In this document: positions 21,148-32,081 of the stretch, in pieces
How positions within the stretch are numbered: position 1 is the stretch's first letter
Layout: each line of letters opens with the position of its first letter
DNA from: Cannabis sativa
Taxonomy: Eukaryota; Streptophyta; Magnoliopsida; Rosales; Cannabaceae
Length of the DNA stretch: 64,000 nucleotides
Direction of reading: 5' to 3'
Assembly: GCF_029168945.1 (NCBI RefSeq)
Contig: NC_083606.1
Coordinates: 20,114,041-20,178,040 of the forward strand
Position numbers and translations under genes: made by a program
The notes under the pieces: generated by a model
Databases searched by the model: none
What the model saw: the letters and a program-made list of their open reading frames with translations, nothing else
What the model was told of the DNA's origin: nothing

Positions 21148-21479
21148 TACAAAAACCTTCAATCTTCTGGGTTGCCTTCGATTTCAGACGACGATGATGA
21201 ATCTCAACCTCGCCTGCCTGGGTTTCGAGTGTCCCTCCTGCGTGCTTTCTTCACAACGATTTTATGGGCTGGGTGTTGTTCGATTTCTGGGTTTTGTTCT
21301 CACGACAATGGTGGTAATTTCTGGGTTCACTGTTCTTGGGGTTCCTTCGATTACTCTAGAGTGTTTGCGTTTTTGGTTTTCATTTACAGTATAACTTAGT
21401 TTTAATTTTTGTACCGTTACTACTTGAATTTAATGTGTGTCTTTTAGATAATTAATGGTGTCTTTTGGTTTATTAAATG

Positions 21480-21792
21480 TGTCTTTTGAATTTAATCTGT
21501 TTTTTTTTCTTTTAATGTTTTGTCTTTTAATTTTGGGTAATTAGCCATTAGTTAAACAAAAAAAAAAAAACATTAATCCTATTATTTTTATTTCCACGTC
21601 ACAATAATTTATGACGTGTCGAGTTACTGCTTACTTGGATTGAGCCATGTAGGCACATAACGGGATCAGGGGAACGGAAGTGTGTTTTTGATAACAGAAT
21701 AGTGGTTCTGGGGGTTTACCCGCAGAAATTTGGGTTGTGGGGGTTTAGCGAAACCAAAACCAAAGTATTGGAGGTTTTGCCGCCATTTTCCC
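21480..21792 (-). repeat. MULE-2 right terminal inverted repeat
   Basis: Inverse partner of 15238-15540, ending GCCGCCATTTTCCC at 21792. High identity to the left copy marks a young or gene-converted pair. Confidence 0.9.
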
Positions 21793-21801
21793 TTTTCTTA
21801 A

Positions 21802-22561
21802 AGGTATTTTTACAAATAAAATAAATTTTAAGTATAATATTGAAAACCCCTCAAAAATAAATCTACGAAAGATTTTGCAAAATCACATCATATAAAATGA
21901 CATGTATTTATTAGTAGCAAACAAAATTATATTAATCATAAAATAAATCAGATGCAAACAATTATAGTACATTATACAGTATACAACCTTATAATATACA
22001 AGAAAAAAAACCTATGATATACAGTATCAAAAATACATTTAAACATACATAAATAAAATCCTAAAAAAGTGAAAAAAAAAACTATTAAGTATACAAACTA
22101 CAAACTATTAAATTCACCCTATTCTATCTTAGGTCCGAACAAACTTTAAAAAAAAATCAATATTCGAAATCAATAATAATAATAATAGAAAACGGTACGG
22201 TAATATTAATAATTAATAAAGCCACGTTAATACTGATAATAAATACCAAAAAACGTGCATACATGTAAATTTTCCATTTTAAAAATATTAAGCTATTTAA
22301 TTTTATTCTAATAACGAATAATAAAAGAAAAATATAAATTTACATACTTAATTTAGCTACTTAATTAAAAAAATATATCTCTTCTTATAATATATTAGAA
22401 ATATGTTTATATACAAAATATTTAAGTCAACTCAAGTTTTTTTTATCTTTTTTCTTTTGCTGTAAATTATTTTCTTAATTTATTTTTATCTAATAGAACA
22501 ATCTCAGCCCATATAATAAGAAAATGAGAGATTTTTTTAATTAGATAAAAAATTAAACGTT
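21802..22561. other. AT-rich spacer
   Basis: No gene seen. 22010-22100 contains a repeat related to the MULE-1 target site (TACAGTATCAAAAATACATTT; compare 5095-5110 joined to 13792-13802). A short AAT microsatellite is near 22170-22187. Confidence 0.5.
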
Positions 22562-22570
22562 GTTATATGT

Positions 22571-23551
22571 GTTGGGTTTTATGCCCTAAATAAAACTCAT
22601 TTCAATATAATCAGATTTACCTATTAATATAGATCAGAAATAACATTTAATGTTGCATGGTTCATATGATTTATTTCATGATTATATGTACATAATGTAT
22701 GAATTCGTCTGAAACCCTTTTCACATACTTGATCCTGTTTATTGTGTCGTCAACACATTGGAAAGTAAACATGACTATGTGAATAAAGTTTCCTAGATTT
22801 ATCAGACACAGGGTTTTACTGATATGATAATCTACAACAGAGTTTACTTGCATTTGGAGAAGTGCTATGTTCTTTCCAGAGCATTGGTTAAAGTAAAGCT
22901 CAGGTTGGATGCATAGAGTATGCATCGGAAGGGACCGATATCGAACTTTGACTTAGATTTATTAAACTTATCGTAATATCTATTCAAGTCAATATCGCCT
23001 AGTTGATCCTAGATCAAATGTTCTTAATCCTGTTATGGTTAGGCTCGATCTCAAGAGGCTGTTCGTGTTTTTTGATTTCTTAGTTAAGCCTACTTTTAGG
23101 TCAGGGTGATACGTACATTTTGGGAACACGGTAGTGCAATTGATCGGGGGTGCTAACATAAACATGGAATCTATAGCTTATATTTGGCGAATAGTAAGTA
23201 AAGGATGATCTCCTTCGAGCTTGACCAAACAAAAATAAATGGTGGAGTACTCATTTCACATAAGCTGAAATATTATTTATACGGGGTCAAGTGTTTTAAG
23301 GATAAAATACATTGTAGGGTGTAACGGTAATCTAATCCCTTTACAGTGTAGATCATTCATATAGAGGATCATTGATCACATTAGGATTATAACAATGGAT
23401 AACTAATGATGCATCTATATGGTGGAACATATAGAGCATTCTATATACTGAGAGTGCAATTCTAAGTTCTATGCATGGATTCAACGAAGAATTAATAAGT
23501 TAGTGAATTTTAGTGCTAAATTCTTGATCTACTTATTGGAAGCTCGGTTAT
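22571..23551 (+). repeat. Copia-A 5' LTR, part 1
   Basis: First 981 bp of the 5' LTR up to the gypsy insertion. It includes GTTAT (23547-23551), the left copy of the gypsy target duplication. Confidence 0.9.
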
Positions 23552-25101
23552 TGTAACACCCTAACTACCTTAGGCGTATTACGTGATTTTTAAACATACT
23601 GTGCAGCTCGTTGCTAATCAACGAGGTTTATGGAAAAACGTGATTAATTAAAATTTTGCTTTTTAATTAAACTTATAAACCATATTACAAAAGACTCGGG
23701 ATCCCGATTATAAAATCATTTACAAAAAGTTTCAACTGTTTAACCATTACATAAAAATAAAAGTCGTCTAACGACCAATTACAAAAATTCAGCCTTGCTG
23801 TCCCGAGGATCGTACGCTCCAGGCCTAACCGCCCCGACATGTACAATCTCATAAGCTCGCTCACGGTCCATCAGCTATAGCCTTGCCTTTACCTACACAT
23901 AAACGTAGATCTGTGAGTCGACAGACTCAGTCAGAAAAGCATAATAATACTCATACATAATACTAACTGCCGTGTCCAACACGATACTGAGTCCCGCTAC
24001 TGCCATGTCCAACATGGTACTGAGCCACTACTGCCATGTCCAACATGGTACTGAGTTCTGAACGTTCATAGGGACGGTACTATTGACACGTAACAACCTG
24101 ATCGGTCGAACCGGTCATACTCCGCCGTCGGTCATACTCCAAATTTCGTACCGATGTGTTACTATATCCTCCTCGATCGGTCGAACCGGTCATACTCCGC
24201 CGTCGGTCATACTCCAGCCTGTACCGACGGGATACGTCAATAGTACGGAACCACCAACCAAGTGTCAGCCTGATCGGTCGAACCGGTCATACTCCGGCTG
24301 CTGGTCATACTCCAGCCTGTACCGACGTGACAGGGTTGGATGGTTCGAAGCCAACATACAACTAATGTAATCTAATAGGCTTCCTACATGCACGCTAAAC
24401 ATGTAATCTACATATGCATACTGTTATACTAATCTTACCTGGATTCCGAATTCAGGTGTGCCGGTCAACCTGATTGGAACTTAGCTGAGCGGCGGATTAC
24501 AGGCTCCAAGGATGAAGAACACTTAGAATGCAAGAAAAATAGCTTGAAATCAGAATTTTCCAGCCCTTGGAACACCCTCCAGCCGAAAGAGAAAGAGAGG
24601 AAAAGAGAGAGAGGTTTTTCCTATTTTCTAAGTTTGTGATTTTTTGATAAAATGAGAAAATGAAATAAACTAACATGCATCATTCATTTCAGCCAAGTTT
24701 TATTAAAATAAACCTTTATTTTCAAATAATCAAGTCACTAAAAGACAAAAAGTCATTGGAGCAAAAAGACCATTTTGCCCCTCCACACTAAAATCACATA
24801 AAAATCACTAAAAGGGTATTTTTGGGAAATTCTAAATTCCCGGCCATTCCCGACATTCCCAATGTCTAATAAACCGTCCCAAACTACTAACATACTAAGT
24901 TGTGATTTCTACTGAGCCAAACGCCGAGTTCCAAAATACCGGGCACCGGAAATGCAAAATATGAAAACTACTGAATAACATAACCATGCATTTCTGAATT
25001 CCATATACAACAGCATAATAAATTATTTAAATAGCTATAAATAATTTCATAATTAATCATGAACAACTGCTAATTTCCAAATTAACTAAGCGGGCTTTAC
25101 A
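23552..25101 (-). repeat. Gypsy LTR (left in window; 3' LTR of the element)
   Basis: Starts TGTAACACCC and ends GGGCTTTACA. It carries two tandem-repeat zones: three units of about 32-40 bp around GCCATGTCCAACATGG (about 23970-24060), and three units around GATCGGTCGAACCGGTC (about 24100-24330). Confidence 0.92.
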
Positions 25102-25102
25102 A

Positions 25103-28100
25103 CTATCCCCCCCTTAAAAGGATTTCGTCCCCGAAATCTAACCTGAATAACTCTGGATATTGAGCTCTCATATCTGACTCTAGCTCCCAGATGGCTTCTT
25201 CCACCTTACTGTTTCTCCAGAGAACCTTGACCAATGCTATGGTCTTATTCCGAAGGACTTTATCCTTTCTATCCAGGATCTGCACTGGCTGTTCCTCATA
25301 AGTCATGTCTGGCTGTAGCTGAAGGCTCTCATAACTGAGTATATGAGAGGGGTCTGAAACGTATTTTCTCAACATCGAGACATGGAATACGTTGTGAACT
25401 GCTGATAAGGCTGGAGGCAATGCTAACCGATATGCCACTTGACCTATCTTCTCGAGAATCTCGAAAGGTCCTGTAAATCTAGGGCATAACTTGCCTCTTT
25501 TCCCGAAACGTTTAATCCCCTTCATCGGAGATACCCGTAAAAACACATGTTCCCCTACTTGGAACTCAACATCTCTGCGTTTCGGATCTGCGTAACTCTT
25601 CTGTCTGCTCTGTGAGGCAAGCATTCTAGCTTTTATCTTTTCTATCGCCTCATTGGTCCGCTGAACTGACGCTGGACCTAGGTATTTTCTCTCTCCTGTC
25701 TCATCCCAGTGGATAGGGGATCTACATTTCCTACCGTATAACAGTTCATAGGGAGCCATCCCTATCGTACTCTGATAACTGTTGTTGTAAGAAAATTCTA
25801 TCAACGGTAGATACTTATTCCATGAGCCTTCAAAGTCCATAACACAGGCTCTCAACATGTCCTCCAATATCTGAATTGTCCTTTCGGACTGACCATCTGT
25901 CTGAGGATGGAATGCTGTACTGAATTTTAGCTTTGTACCCATTGCCCGTTGCAAACTTTGCCAAAATTTGGAGGTGAATTTCGGATCCCTGTCCGAAACT
26001 ATAGACTTCGGTACCCCATGAAGTCTCACTATCTCTCTGACGTACAGTTCTGCCAACTGATCCACTGAAAATGTTGTTCTAACCGGCAGAAAATGAGCAG
26101 ATTTCGTAAATCGATCCACCACTACCCAGATGGAATCATACATACCCGTGGTCCTAGGTAACCCGACCACAAAATCCTTCGTAATATCTTCCCATTTCCA
26201 TTCTGGTAGGGTTAGAGGCTGCAACAACCTTGCTGGTCTCTGATGTTCAGCCTTAATCTGCTGACACGTGAGGCATCTCGATACGAATTCTACCAAATTC
26301 TTCTTCATACCGCTCCACCAGAAGTACGGTTTCAAATCTTGGTACATCTTGGTGGTGCCGGGATGCAGAGAATATGGGGTAGAATGAGCCTCCTCAAAAA
26401 TCTCATTTCTAAGTTCCACACTGTTCGGAACACAAACCCTGGCTTGATACAAAAGCATCCCACTATCTGACACTGAAAAGTCCTTGGCTTGACCAGCCAA
26501 TACCTCATCTCGGATTTTCACTAACTCCGGATCTGTCATCTGAGCGACTTTTATTCTTTCCAACAGATCAGATTGCAGCGTCAAGTTGTGAAGCTGACCT
26601 ACCACAAACTCAATGCTGGATCTAACCATATCCTCTGCTAGCTGAGGTGAGATCTGAACCATGCTAGCTACTTGCCCGGGACCCTTTCTGCTCAGGGCAT
26701 CGGCCACTACATTGGCTTTTCCGGGATGATAGAGGATCTCACAATCGTAATCCTTCACTAATTCCAACCAACGCCTTTGTCTCATGTTCAAATCTTTCTG
26801 AGTAAAGAAATACTTGAGACTTTTATGGTCGGTATAGATCTCACACTTCTCCCCATAAAGGTAATGCCGCCAAATCTTCAGTGCAAAAACCACTGCGGCC
26901 AATTCTAGATCATGAGTCGGGTATCGCTGTTCATGATCCTTTAACTGACGAGAGGCATAAGCGATGACCCGATCGGCTTGCATCAATACACAACCCAAAC
27001 CCGGTTTGGATGCGACACAATAAACTACGAATTTCTCTTTATCCGATGGCAAAGCTAGCACTGAAGCGGTAATCCACCTCTGCTTTAGCTCCTGGAAACT
27101 AGCTTCGCACTTGTCTGACCAAATAAATCGCTGATTCTTCTTTGTAAGCTCGGTTAGGGGCATTGAAATTTTGGAGAACCCCTCCACGAACCTACGGTAG
27201 TACCTAGCTAAACCTAAGAAGCTTCTGATCTCTGTCACTGTCTTCGGTCTCGGCCAATCCTTGACGGATTCGATCTTCCCGGGATCTACTTTGATCCCAT
27301 CTTTGCTCACAATGTGCCCTAGGAAGGACACCTGAGATAGCCAGAACTCACCTTTCTTGAACTTGGCATAAAGCTTATGTTCTCGAAGCCGTTGCAGTAC
27401 CATCTGAAGATGTAACTCATGCTCCTCTTCTGATTGAGAGTACACGAGGATGTCGTCGATAAACACAATCACACAGATATCGAGAAAATCCTTGAGTACT
27501 CTATTCATCAAGTCCATGAATGATGCAGGAGCATTGGTTAGTCCGAATGACATAACCAGAAATTCGTAATGTCCATACCTAGTGCGGAAAGCCGTCTTCG
27601 GAATGTCCTCCTCTCGGATTCTCAACTGATGACAACCCGAACGGAGATCAACCCGAACGAATTAACCCTATGTCAAGCAACCCTTGGAGCTGAATCTTTA
27701 ATTCCTTAAGTTCACCTGGAGCCATTCTATACGGGGCTTTGGAAATCGGTTCCACCCCTGGTGCCAAATCTATCACGAAGTCAATCTCCCGCTGAGGTGG
27801 TAACCCTGGAAGTTCTTCGGGAAAAACATCCAAAAATTCCCGAACCACCCTGATGTCCTCTGGCCGAATGGTATCTGGCCGAGTGGTGTCCACCACCACG
27901 GCCAGAAACCCTAAGCAACCGCCGTGCAACAATTCTCTAGCTGACATAGCCGAGATCACCGGGACCCGAGATCCCTGAACTGAACCAACAAACACAAATG
28001 GTTCCTCACTTTCCGGTTGGAAGATCACCATCTTTCTTTTACAATCTAAACTCGTCGAATATTTAGATAGGAAATCCATTCCTAAAATAATGTCGAACTC

Positions 28101-28346
28101 TACTAAACTCATTTCTATCAGATCAGCACTTAACTCTCTACCATCTATCCTGATCGGCATAGACCTAATCCACCTATTGGAGATAACCAATTCTCCGCCA
28201 GGTAACAGGGTTCCAAACCCTGATTCATATCTGTCACACGGTCTAACCAATTTACTAGAGATTCTAGCAGCCACACAAAAACAACCTTGACCCAAGCACT
28301 CACCCGGAGGATGCCTCTCACTAATGAGACACTCCAGTAGGAACAA
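25103..28346 (-). pseudogene. Gypsy pol: protease, RT, RNase H, integrase (deleted in RT)
   Basis: The upstream part (28346-27648) holds a retropepsin-like domain ending FDIILGMDFLSKY, but the usual Asp-Ser/Thr-Gly active-site triad is not visible, and then the RT start to GLIR. At 27634-27659 the frame breaks at a 10-bp direct repeat (AACCCGAACG twice), and RT resumes inside the palm at LRSG, so roughly 60 residues normally between are missing. The downstream part (27625-25103) has the RT FIDD motif, RNase H with Val where the first catalytic Asp is expected (YCVASK), the integrase zinc-binding His/Cys set, Asp in SDRDPKF and Glu in GQSERTI, and a chromo-like tail. The stop overlaps the polypurine tract. 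Confidence 0.88.
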
Positions 28347-28639
28347 TGGGTCTCAACACTACCCTGACGATCGTCTTGATTCTGGTTCCCTCAGAACCTC
28401 TTGTTCTGCCTCGAGCCACCGGATGCAGTGGATGATTCCTCTTCCAGTCCATGGCCGAACCACTACCTCCCCTGCTGAAACCTGACGCAGGAGGGGTAGG
28501 AGCCCCGCCACATTACGGAGTCCTAACTGATTCCACATACATCTAGGTGCGCCCTCAGCTCACCATGCTTTCTTCACCATCTCAACTTAGATGGTCTTAT
28601 CGTCGGTAGTGATCATAAGGTCATACTTGATCTTCACAT

Positions 28640-29404
28640 TAAGTCCATCGAGATATTTTCTTTCTTACTGAAATCGGTTGGCACGAATCCCGAGGCTAAC
28701 CTCGCCAACTGGTTGAACTGAGTAATATATTCCGTCATGCTCATATTCTCTCGCTGGGTCAGGTGGGCGAACTCTTTCCTCTTGGCGCTTCTGACCGCCT
28801 CGTTATAACATTTAGCGCTGAAGAGTTCCTAAAACCTTTCCCAAGTCATAGTGATGACGTCATGGATCTGAGACACCATGTCCCACCAGATCAGAGTGTC
28901 TACTTGAAACTGGAAAGTGGCACACACCACTCTGTCATTACCGGTGACACCCATGAAATTCAGGATCTTGGTGATCACCGTCAGCCACTGCTCGGCTTTT
29001 ATCACGTCCAGACCTCCCAGGAAAACCGGAGGTGCTTGCTTCCGGAACCGCTCATACAGAGGTTCCAATCTATGGGCCGCCACCACTATCTCGGCCTGGG
29101 CAGCAGGGGCAGGTGCCACTGGAACTACGGGCACTGGAACTGCAGGAGCACCCTGCTGTCTCAACCTCTGAATCTCGAGGTCTTATTCTTCTATCCGGGC
29201 TTGCATTTCCGCAAACCAAACTTCCCAATTCTGGGCTTCCTGATTGACTTGGGCAGCCTGCGGCGAGTTAACATCGCTCCAACCGCGAACTCTGCCCCTA
29301 GGACCTCTACCTCGGCCCAAAACACTTGAGGGGAACTGAGCTCCTCGACCTTGATCTGACCCGACTGAGATGCCCTGACTCCTAATATTTCGCCTGGCGT
29401 CCAT
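28640..29404 (-). pseudogene. Gypsy gag, interrupted
   Basis: Begins MDARRNIRSQG at 29404. Stops in the same frame lie at 29183-29185 (TAA) and 28829-28831 (TAG), with the capsid-like retrotrans_gag pattern between (RFRKQAPPVFLGGLD, EQWL, then VDTLIWWDMV). The frame continues past the second stop with QLARLASG-type sequence. The zinc-knuckle region between about 28350 and 28640 is not readable. Confidence 0.75.
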
Positions 29405-29672
29405 CTAGTCTGAACCGCCTCGAAATCCCGAGTTGGCACTTCAGGTCACGATCATCGAGAGCTTACTAATGCCGCTTAATTTGGAAATTAAAAAAAACGA
29501 AACATGCGCCTATTCTACTATCAGGCTACTAACATGCTTCCTAACAGGCTTTTCTTTTTCATAACTGAATAAACTAAACTACTAAAGCAATAAAGGCTTA
29601 CTGAACCGTGAACCGAGCTAACTGCTGATGATGATTGTACATGTCGTGACGATCTTCGGAAGACAACCTGGC

Positions 29673-29685
29673 GGCTCTGCTACCA
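29673..29685 (-). promoter_or_regulatory. Gypsy primer-binding site
   Basis: Reverse complement reads TGGTAGCAGAGCC, 3 nt inside the LTR end. It differs by one base from the complement of the initiator methionine tRNA 3' end used by many plant LTR elements. Confidence 0.8.
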
Positions 29686-29688
29686 AAT

Positions 29689-31229
29689 TGTAACACCCTA
29701 ACTACCTTAGGCGTATTACGTGATTTTTAAACATACTGTGCAGCTCGTTGCTAATCAACGAGGTTTATGGAAAAACGTGATTAATTAAAATTTTGCTTTT
29801 TAATTAAACTTATAAACCATATTACAAAAGACTCGGGATCCCGATTATAAAATCATTTACAAAAAGTTTCAACTGTTTAACCATTACATAAAAATAAAAG
29901 TCGTCTAACGACCAATTACAAAAATTCAGCCTTGCTGTCCCGAGGATCGTACGCTCCAGGCCTAACCGCCCCGACATGTACAATCTCATAAGCTCGCTCA
30001 CGGTCCATCAGCTATAGCCTTGCCTTTACCTACACATAAACGTAGATCTGTGAGTCGACAGACTCAGTCAGAAAAGCATAATAATACTCATACATAATAC
30101 TAACTGCCGTGTCCAACACGATACTGAGTCCCGCTACTGCCATGTCCAACATGGTACTGAGCCACTACTGCCATGTCCAACATGGTACTGAGTTCTGAAC
30201 GTTCATAGGGACGGTACTATTGACACGTAACAACCTGATCGGTCGAACCGGTCATACTCCGCCGCCGGTCATACTCCACCGTACCGACGTGTTACTATAT
30301 CCTCCCGATCGGTCGAACCGGTCATACTCCGCCGCTGGTCATACTCCACTGTACCGACGGGATACGTCAATAGTACGGAACCACCAACCAAGTGTCGGCT
30401 GATCGGTCGAACCGGTCATACTCCGTCATTGGTCATACTCCAGCCTGTACCGACGTGACAGGGTTGGATGGTTCGAAGCCAACATACAACTAATGTAATC
30501 TAATAGGCTTCCTACATGCACGCTAAACATGTAATCTACATATGCATACTGTTATACTAATCTTACCTGGATTCCGAATTCAGGTGTGCCGGTCAACCTG
30601 ATTGGAACTTAGCTGAGCGGCGGATTACAGGCTCCAAGGATGAAGAACACTTAGAATGCAAGAAAAATAGCTTGAAATCAGAATTTTCCAGCCCTTGGAA
30701 CACCCTCCAGCCGAAAGAGAAAGAGAGGAAAAGAGAGAGAGGTTTTTCCTATTTTCTAAGTTTGTGATTTTTTGATAAAATGAGAAAATGAAATAAACTA
30801 ACATGCATCATTCATTTCATCCAAGTTTTATTAAAATAAACCTTTATTTTCAAATAATCAAGTCACTAAAAGACAAAAAGTCATTGGAGCAAAAAGACCA
30901 TTTTGCCCCTCCACACTAAAATCACATAAAAATCACGAAAAGGGTATTTTTGGGAAATTCTAAATTCCCGGCCATTCCCGACATTCCCAATGTCTAATAA
31001 ACCGTCCCAAACTACTAACATACTAAGTTGTGATTTCTACTGAGCCAAACGCCGAGTTCCAAAATACCGGGCACCGGAAATGCAAAATATGAAAACTACT
31101 GAATAACATAACCATGCATTTCTGAATTCCATATATAACAGCATAATAAATTATTTAAATAGCTATAAATAATTTCATAATTAATCATGAACAACTGCTA
31201 ATTTCCAAATTAACTAAGCGGGCTTTACA
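29689..31229 (-). repeat. Gypsy LTR (right in window; 5' LTR of the element)
   Basis: Matches 23552-25101 closely. I noted three substitutions outside the repeat zones (for example near 30820, 30937 and 31135), while the GATCGGTCGAACCGGTC units at 30238-30450 differ by several small indels. This copy would hold the active promoter. Confidence 0.92.
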
Positions 31230-31234
31230 GTTAT

Positions 31235-32081
31235 ATAGACTCATGGTCCCCGCACTAGTTGATATAATATTGCTTGTAAGACTCATATAATTGGTTTTGA
31301 TTAATCAATTATAATTCTTAAATTAGACTATGTCTATTTGTGAATTTTTCACTAAGTAAGGGCGAAATTGTAAAGAAAGAGTTTATAGGGGAACATTTGT
31401 TAATAATAATTATTTATAGTTATTAAATAGTTACAATTGGCATTTAAATGGTTGAATTTAAAAATTGGCATTTTTGAGAAAATCAGATGCAGAAAAGATA
31501 AAACTGCAAAATTGCAAAAAGTGAGGCCCAAATCCACTAAGCATGGCCGGCCACTTTTGTAGGAAATTTAAACTGATATTTTCATTATTTTAATGCCAAA
31601 TAATTCAAACCTAACCCTAGTGGAATGCTATAAATAGATAGTGAAGGCTTCAGGAAAATTACACTTCTGATTCAGAAAAAACTGAGCCTTCTCTCTCCCT
31701 ATCTTTGGCCGAACCCACTCTCTCTCTCTTCCTCATTGAGATTTCGAAATTCTTAGTGTAGGAGTAGTGCCCACTCACAGCAAGTGATACCTCAATCATA
31801 GTGAGGAAGATCGTGAAGAAAGACTTTCAGCAAGAAGGAGGTTTCAGCATCAAAGATTCAGAGAAAGAGATCCAGGTTCAGATATTGAAAATGCTCTGCT
31901 AAAGAAAGGAATCAAGGGCTAGATATGTGAACGGAAGGAGTCATTATATTCCGCTGCACCTAAGGTAAGGTTTCTTAAACTTTATACGTGTTTATTTCAT
32001 CGTTTTAGAAAGTTCATATTTAGGGTGTTAATAAACATACTTGTGAGTAGATCTAAGATCCTGGTAAAATAATTTCCAACA
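31235..32081 (+). repeat. Copia-A 5' LTR, part 2
   Basis: Remaining 847 bp of the interrupted 5' LTR, ending TTCCAACA. It includes the TATA box at 31629-31636 and the R/U5 part with CTCTCTCT tracts. Confidence 0.9.
31629..31636 (+). promoter_or_regulatory. TATA box, copia-A 5' LTR
   Basis: TATAAATA, conserved at the same place in every LTR of this family in the window: 40855-40862 on +, and 42230-42237, 55608-55615 and 63958-63965 on -. Transcription would start about 30 nt downstream, before the CTCTCT-rich leader. Confidence 0.7.

Larger units (their letters stand above)
15238..21792. mobile_element. MULE-2: complete Mutator-like element with GRF zinc-finger cargo
   Basis: The 6,555-bp element starts GGGAAAATGGCGGCAAAAC and ends with its inverse. 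The 9-bp duplication TTTTCTTAA flanks it at 15229-15237 and 21793-21801. Terminal inverted repeats run to about 300 bp and differ by few changes. Inside are a GRF zinc-finger/transmembrane gene on + and a convergent MULE transposase gene on -, neither uninterrupted. The low divergence of the inverted repeats and the intact target duplication point to a recent insertion. Clean reading frames broken only by stop codons suggest point decay rather than rearrangement. Confidence 0.93.
23552..31229 (-). mobile_element. Young Ty3/gypsy element (Tekay-like) nested in the copia-A LTR
   Basis: LTRs are 23552-25101 (1,550 bp) and 29689-31229 (1,541 bp), TG...CA, with the 5-bp duplication GTTAT at 23547-23551 and 31230-31234. 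It is transcribed on -. The primer-binding site (TGGTAGCAGAGCC, rc of 29673-29685) resembles initiator-Met tRNA complement with one mismatch, and the polypurine tract AAGGGGGGGATAG abuts 25101. The LTRs are nearly identical outside their tandem-repeat zone. Gag has stops and RT carries an internal deletion, so the copy is recent yet defective. The integrase C-terminus (LVKVLWRN, then [15 protein letters not shown]) resembles the Tekay/Del chromovirus type. Confidence 0.92.

Noticed and set aside
22671..22925. 84-codon - strand frame repeated at 39527-39781 and, inverted, at 43244-43426
   Set aside because: It is part of the copia LTR and recurs because the LTR does; there is no start context or family match.
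24083..24370. Frames reading IGRTGHTPP repeats
   Set aside because: They come from the gypsy LTR tandem repeat, with a differing frame in the other LTR at 30220-30402.
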